Source of the DNA: Akebia trifoliata
Taxonomy: Eukaryota > Streptophyta > Magnoliopsida > Ranunculales > Lardizabalaceae
Direction: 5' to 3'
DNA: 64,000 nucleotides
Assembly (NCBI GenBank): GCA_017979445.1
Contig: CM030714.1
Coordinates: 14,503,892 to 14,567,891 of the forward strand
Positions 60,362-64,000 of the stretch are shown piece after piece. Positions within the stretch are counted from its first letter, which is position 1; each line of letters opens with the position of its first letter. Under the pieces are notes generated by a model. That model was not told the origin of the DNA. It did not search any database and saw nothing but the letters and a program-made list of their open reading frames with translations. The translations under genes and the position numbers were made by a program.

Positions 60362-61994
60362 TGTAATACCCCAAGTTTATAACTCGTACCTCGACGAAAT
60401 CAAATGGTGATATTTCGAGAAAATTTTTGAAAGAGGGACTTAAGGTAAAATGCTTAAATTTAGATATGTTCATTTCTACCAGTAGATTTAAAAAGGTCGA
60501 AATATATTCTTTAGCTTGTAAGCAAGTCCGAATTCGAGTTCAGATGAAAAAGTTATAACATCCTTGAATTTCACGTTGAGTAGGATCCAAAATAATGAAA
60601 TTCCATTAAAACGAGAATCAGGAAAATTCGACCGCACCATTAGGTTTGCAACGAAAAATTATTCAAAATGGAATACTCATTTGTCATTTTCCGAGTCTGA
60701 AGTTACCGTTGAAAATGAAAACAAGTGAAAAATATCAAAATACCCTTCAACTTTTGTTATAAAAGAACTTAGCCCTTCTTTTATTTCATTTTCTCCTTTC
60801 CAACTTACAAAGAACCAGCCTATATTCCAACCCTAGGTTTCGACCAATTCTCAATGAGATCCCTCGCAACCAAGTTGGTGTTGATCATCGACGAAGAAGG
60901 AAAAGTCGTCGGCATCGACAAGCTCCACGTTCTTACCCTATTCAACCTTCATTTCTTTTTCTTTATCTTGGTCGCTCACCAAAGACAGTGTGTGGGTTCG
61001 ATTCTACCGACCTGAAGTCCCATCCAATTTGAAGAAAAGTAGTCCATCATCGTTAAAAGAGGAAAGACATTTTCATCGAGGGTTTCGCGATCAACCCAAT
61101 CGTTTGCACCCAATTTCAAAGTTCTGCACCGTCGATCCTTGATTTCTAAGCTAACCCATCATGTCTAACAACCACACTTAGTAAGGGACTCTCAATTTTT
61201 ATTAATAGCAGTAGATTTTGAAAATGTGCATTTAGACTTTTAACAAAACCTTTTGTTTATTTTTAGATCGTAAAATGTGCTTCATTTATTTCTAAAATCA
61301 CACCAAGATCCTCATGGTTTGATGTGTTTTCATATTATTTTAACATTGATTTGTGGGTGGGTTAATAGAATTGAAGAACGAATCAAAAACCCGAAAGAAA
61401 TGACAAAATTAAAAACTCGTGAAGTTTGAAACTTTCTGACGATTCCACTATGCCCTAACCACCATTCCACCTTCCAAAATTACGGTGCCACCATGCTTGA
61501 CATTTTTTTTCAGAAATTGCAACTTATTTTTACCTTGAATTCCCTTTTACTTGTAAGTGTATTTCAACCCTTTATTTCGTTAAAAATATTTAAGTAACTT
61601 TTCATTTATTTTAGTTCTTTAATGAAATTAAGGTTTTACCCCCCCCCCCCATTTTGAAACAATGGGAATGGTTTCAAAATCCTAATCTCAAAGGATCAAA
61701 ATCTGAATTTTTGTTTCAAGAACAAAACGTAAATTTTAACGTTTTCGTCAGATTTTCAAAATCAAATATCTTTTTCGATACTTTGAATTAGGCAATACAA
61801 TTGGTATGATGTCGAATCTCATGTTAAAGGCTTTCATTTTCAAAAATACAGTTTTAATTTCAAGAACTTTGAAAAATCGAGTTTTTAACACTTAGCCAAA
61901 TTTTCATCAGTTTTCACTGTTTTGACAATATGGTTTCGTGCATCGTCGGGACCCCATTTTCAATAAACTTTGGTAGTTTTCGATTGAATAATCC
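60362..61994 (+). repeat. 3' LTR of element D, part 1
   Basis: TGTAATACCCCAAG onward, homologous to 25018-25949 and 51907-52610. It contains a C12-type homopolymer at 61638-61650. Interrupted at 61994 by LTR I; the rest is beyond the window. Confidence 0.85.
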
Positions 61995-64000
61995 TGTAAC
62001 ACCCTGGATTTTCAACTCATATCTCGAGGAAATTAAATGGTGAGATTTGGAAGAAAATATCGAATGAGAGACTTAGAGTAAAATACTCGGATCTTGTTAT
62101 GGTTAATTTCGAGGAAAAATCAACTTCGCCATTAGATTCAAAAGGATCGAAATATATACATTAGCCTGTAAGCAAGTCTGAATTTGAATTCGGATAGAGA
62201 AGTTATAGAATCCTCGAATTTCGTGTTAAGTGGGACCCAAAACAGTAGAATTTCGTTAGAGCGAGAATCGAAAAGATTTGATGACACCATTAGATCCGAA
62301 TCGAAAAATTATTCGAAATGGTATATTCGTTTGTCGTTTTTCGAGTCCGAATAGTTAAGTTACGATCGAAACTAGAAATGAGGGAAAATTACAAGTATGC
62401 CCTTAGCTGTGTTATAAAAGAAAATTCTGATTTTCTTTTATTTCATTTTTCTCTCATTCTCTAAGAAACCCAAACGACAGCCACTTTCAACCCAAGGGTT
62501 TCAACCCATTCCCTTCAAGTTCTAGCCCGAACGAAGCCGAGTTGAACCTCGACGAAGAAGACAAAGTTGTCGGCCACGTCGAGAGCTACAACTTCACCAC
62601 CTTTGGTTGTTCATTCTTGTTCGTTTTCTCCATCCTCCATCAAAAACCAGCCGGGTAGCTCGAGTAAACCTCCACATTCCATCCGAGGGCTTTATCGAGT
62701 TAGGAGCTAGGTATGTACTTCATTGTAGAAGCGAAGGAGAACGTCATTGTCGGATACCTTGCGAACCCTCGCTCATTTCGCATCCAAGTCAGTCCAACCT
62801 CGACTCTAGAGCCATCCAACCTTGAGTTGTAGTGCTAGCTTGTACCCGTGGCGTTCACAACCTAGTAAGGGACTTCCAATTCTTATTGGTAGCTTTAGAT
62901 TTCCGAAATGTGCATTTAGGGTTTTAAAACAAAACTTATTGTTTGCATTTAAATCGTAGAAAGTTGTTGTTCGATTTCAAATTCATGGTAGAAGTAGGTG
63001 TTTTGCTTATGTTTGATCGAATTTTGATAACAAAATCGTGGGTGGGTAGAATGGTTCGAAGAATGGAAAAGAAAATCGAAAAAGGGATCGAAAAACCCAA
63101 AAAAATCGCGAGTGAGGTTCAGGCTGTAGGCGGGTAGGGTCGGTTCCACCGGCACCTACCAAAGGCATTCTGTCGGTCCCACCGACAGAATGGAGCTTCT
63201 GCCACCGACGAAGCTAAACAGCGCGAGAAATTTTACACTGTCGGCAGAACCGTCGGTCCCACCGACATCTGCCGATGTGTATTATGTCGGTTCCACCGAC
63301 AGCATCTTGTTCCTGCCGCCGACAGCCACCGACAGACACAGTTCTCTTCAGAACAGTGTTCTGACTCTTGGCTTGACCTCCTCACACCTTGTACACTATT
63401 TCTCACCCTTTATTTCATTACTTTCCATTTACTTTAAGTTCTTTAATGAAATTAAGGTTTTACCCCCCATTTTGGAACAATGGGAATGGTTTTAAGATCC
63501 AAATCTCAAAGGATCAAAATCCGAATTTTGGTTTAAAGAACAAAACGTAATTTTCGACGTTTTCGGCAAGTTTTCAAAATGAAATAACTTTCGCGTTTCT
63601 TTGAATTAGATTACAAAAACTATATGGTGTCGAATCTCATGATCGAGACTTTCATTTCGAAAAACCCGTTTTTAATTTCGAGAACTTTGAAAAATTGAGT
63701 TTCTGACACTTAGCCAAATTTTCACCAGCTTTCTCTATTTTTAACAGCCTTAGTCCCGAGCATCGCTGGGACTTTGTTTTTAAATAAACTTTGAGGGTTT
63801 TTAATGGAAAGACCAAACGAATGACTTTGAAAGATTAAAAATGGATGGTCGATGTGAAAAGATGAAAAGTGAGAATGTCGAGAGAATGGGAAAAGGGAAT
63901 GAACGGTAAAATGTCAGAATCACGCCCGAGGGGTGATGTCTGCATTTTACATGGTATGTTCTATGTAGGTTGGTGAAAGGATATCCAGGTTATTAATGAA
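61995..64000 (+). mobile_element. LTR I, nested in the D 3' LTR, cut by window end
   Basis: Starts TGTAACACCCTGG, in plus orientation, after AATCC (61990-61994, presumed first copy of the duplication). Closest in type to LTRs H and B, sharing the dyad cluster. Whether it is solo or part of a longer element cannot be seen. Confidence 0.85.
63120..63335. repeat. CTGTCGGT/ACCGACAG dyads in LTR I
   Basis: The best-preserved cluster: TTCTGTCGGTCCCACCGACA, TGTCGGCAGAACCGTCGG, TGTCGGTTCCACCGACAGCA and others in about 200 bp. It could fold into several hairpins as RNA. Confidence 0.82.

Overview
The window is repeat-rich plant nuclear DNA, probably from a eudicot with a large genome. Three things point to this: Ty3-type chromovirus retrotransposons with LTRs of about 3 kb primed by initiator tRNA-Met, a CACTA DNA transposon carrying exons of plant genes, and many small AT-rich MITE-like elements. 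I see no complete host gene, no rRNA or tRNA gene and no CRISPR array. The species cannot be told from what is here.

Layout. 1-5819: 5' end (broken gag leader, primer site, LTR) of a minus-strand chromovirus 'J'. A solo LTR of another family ('K', TSD GTTCA) sits in its LTR. 5820-14232: AT-rich DNA with a degenerate tandem array, two foldback MITEs, a 120-bp tandem duplication and a hAT-like element. 14360-24065: a 9.7-kb CACTA element (TIR CACTACAACATTTTT, TSD ATA) inserted in another CACTA-like sequence. On its minus strand it carries exon fragments of a universal stress protein, the beta subunit of PPi-dependent phosphofructokinase, a SOBER1/acyl-protein-thioesterase-like hydrolase and at least one unidentified gene, so it is a Pack-CACTA.

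25018-64000: a nest of retrotransposons that can be taken apart with target-site duplications. Plus-strand element D (5' LTR 25018-25949 + 51907-54216, 3' LTR from 60362) has minus-strand element A (25950-51906) in its 5' LTR. A's interior holds a plus-strand LTR, E (29212-30083 + 43401-44409, TSD TATCA). E holds minus-strand chromovirus B (30084-43400), the only copy with a recognisable full pol. B holds two solo LTRs: F (36057-37787) in pol and G (38214-41359, TSD TATAT) in the protease region. D also holds solo LTR H (54285-57643, TSD GGCTG), and its 3' LTR is entered by LTR I (61995 onward).

A and D lack nearly all of pol and share the same compact interior, so they look like a non-autonomous lineage that needs proteins from a relative such as B. 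B is dead. Most of its in-frame stops, and the catalytic changes in protease, reverse transcriptase and RNase H, are of the C-to-T/G-to-A type expected from deamination of methylated cytosine. All boundaries were read by eye and may be off by a few bases.
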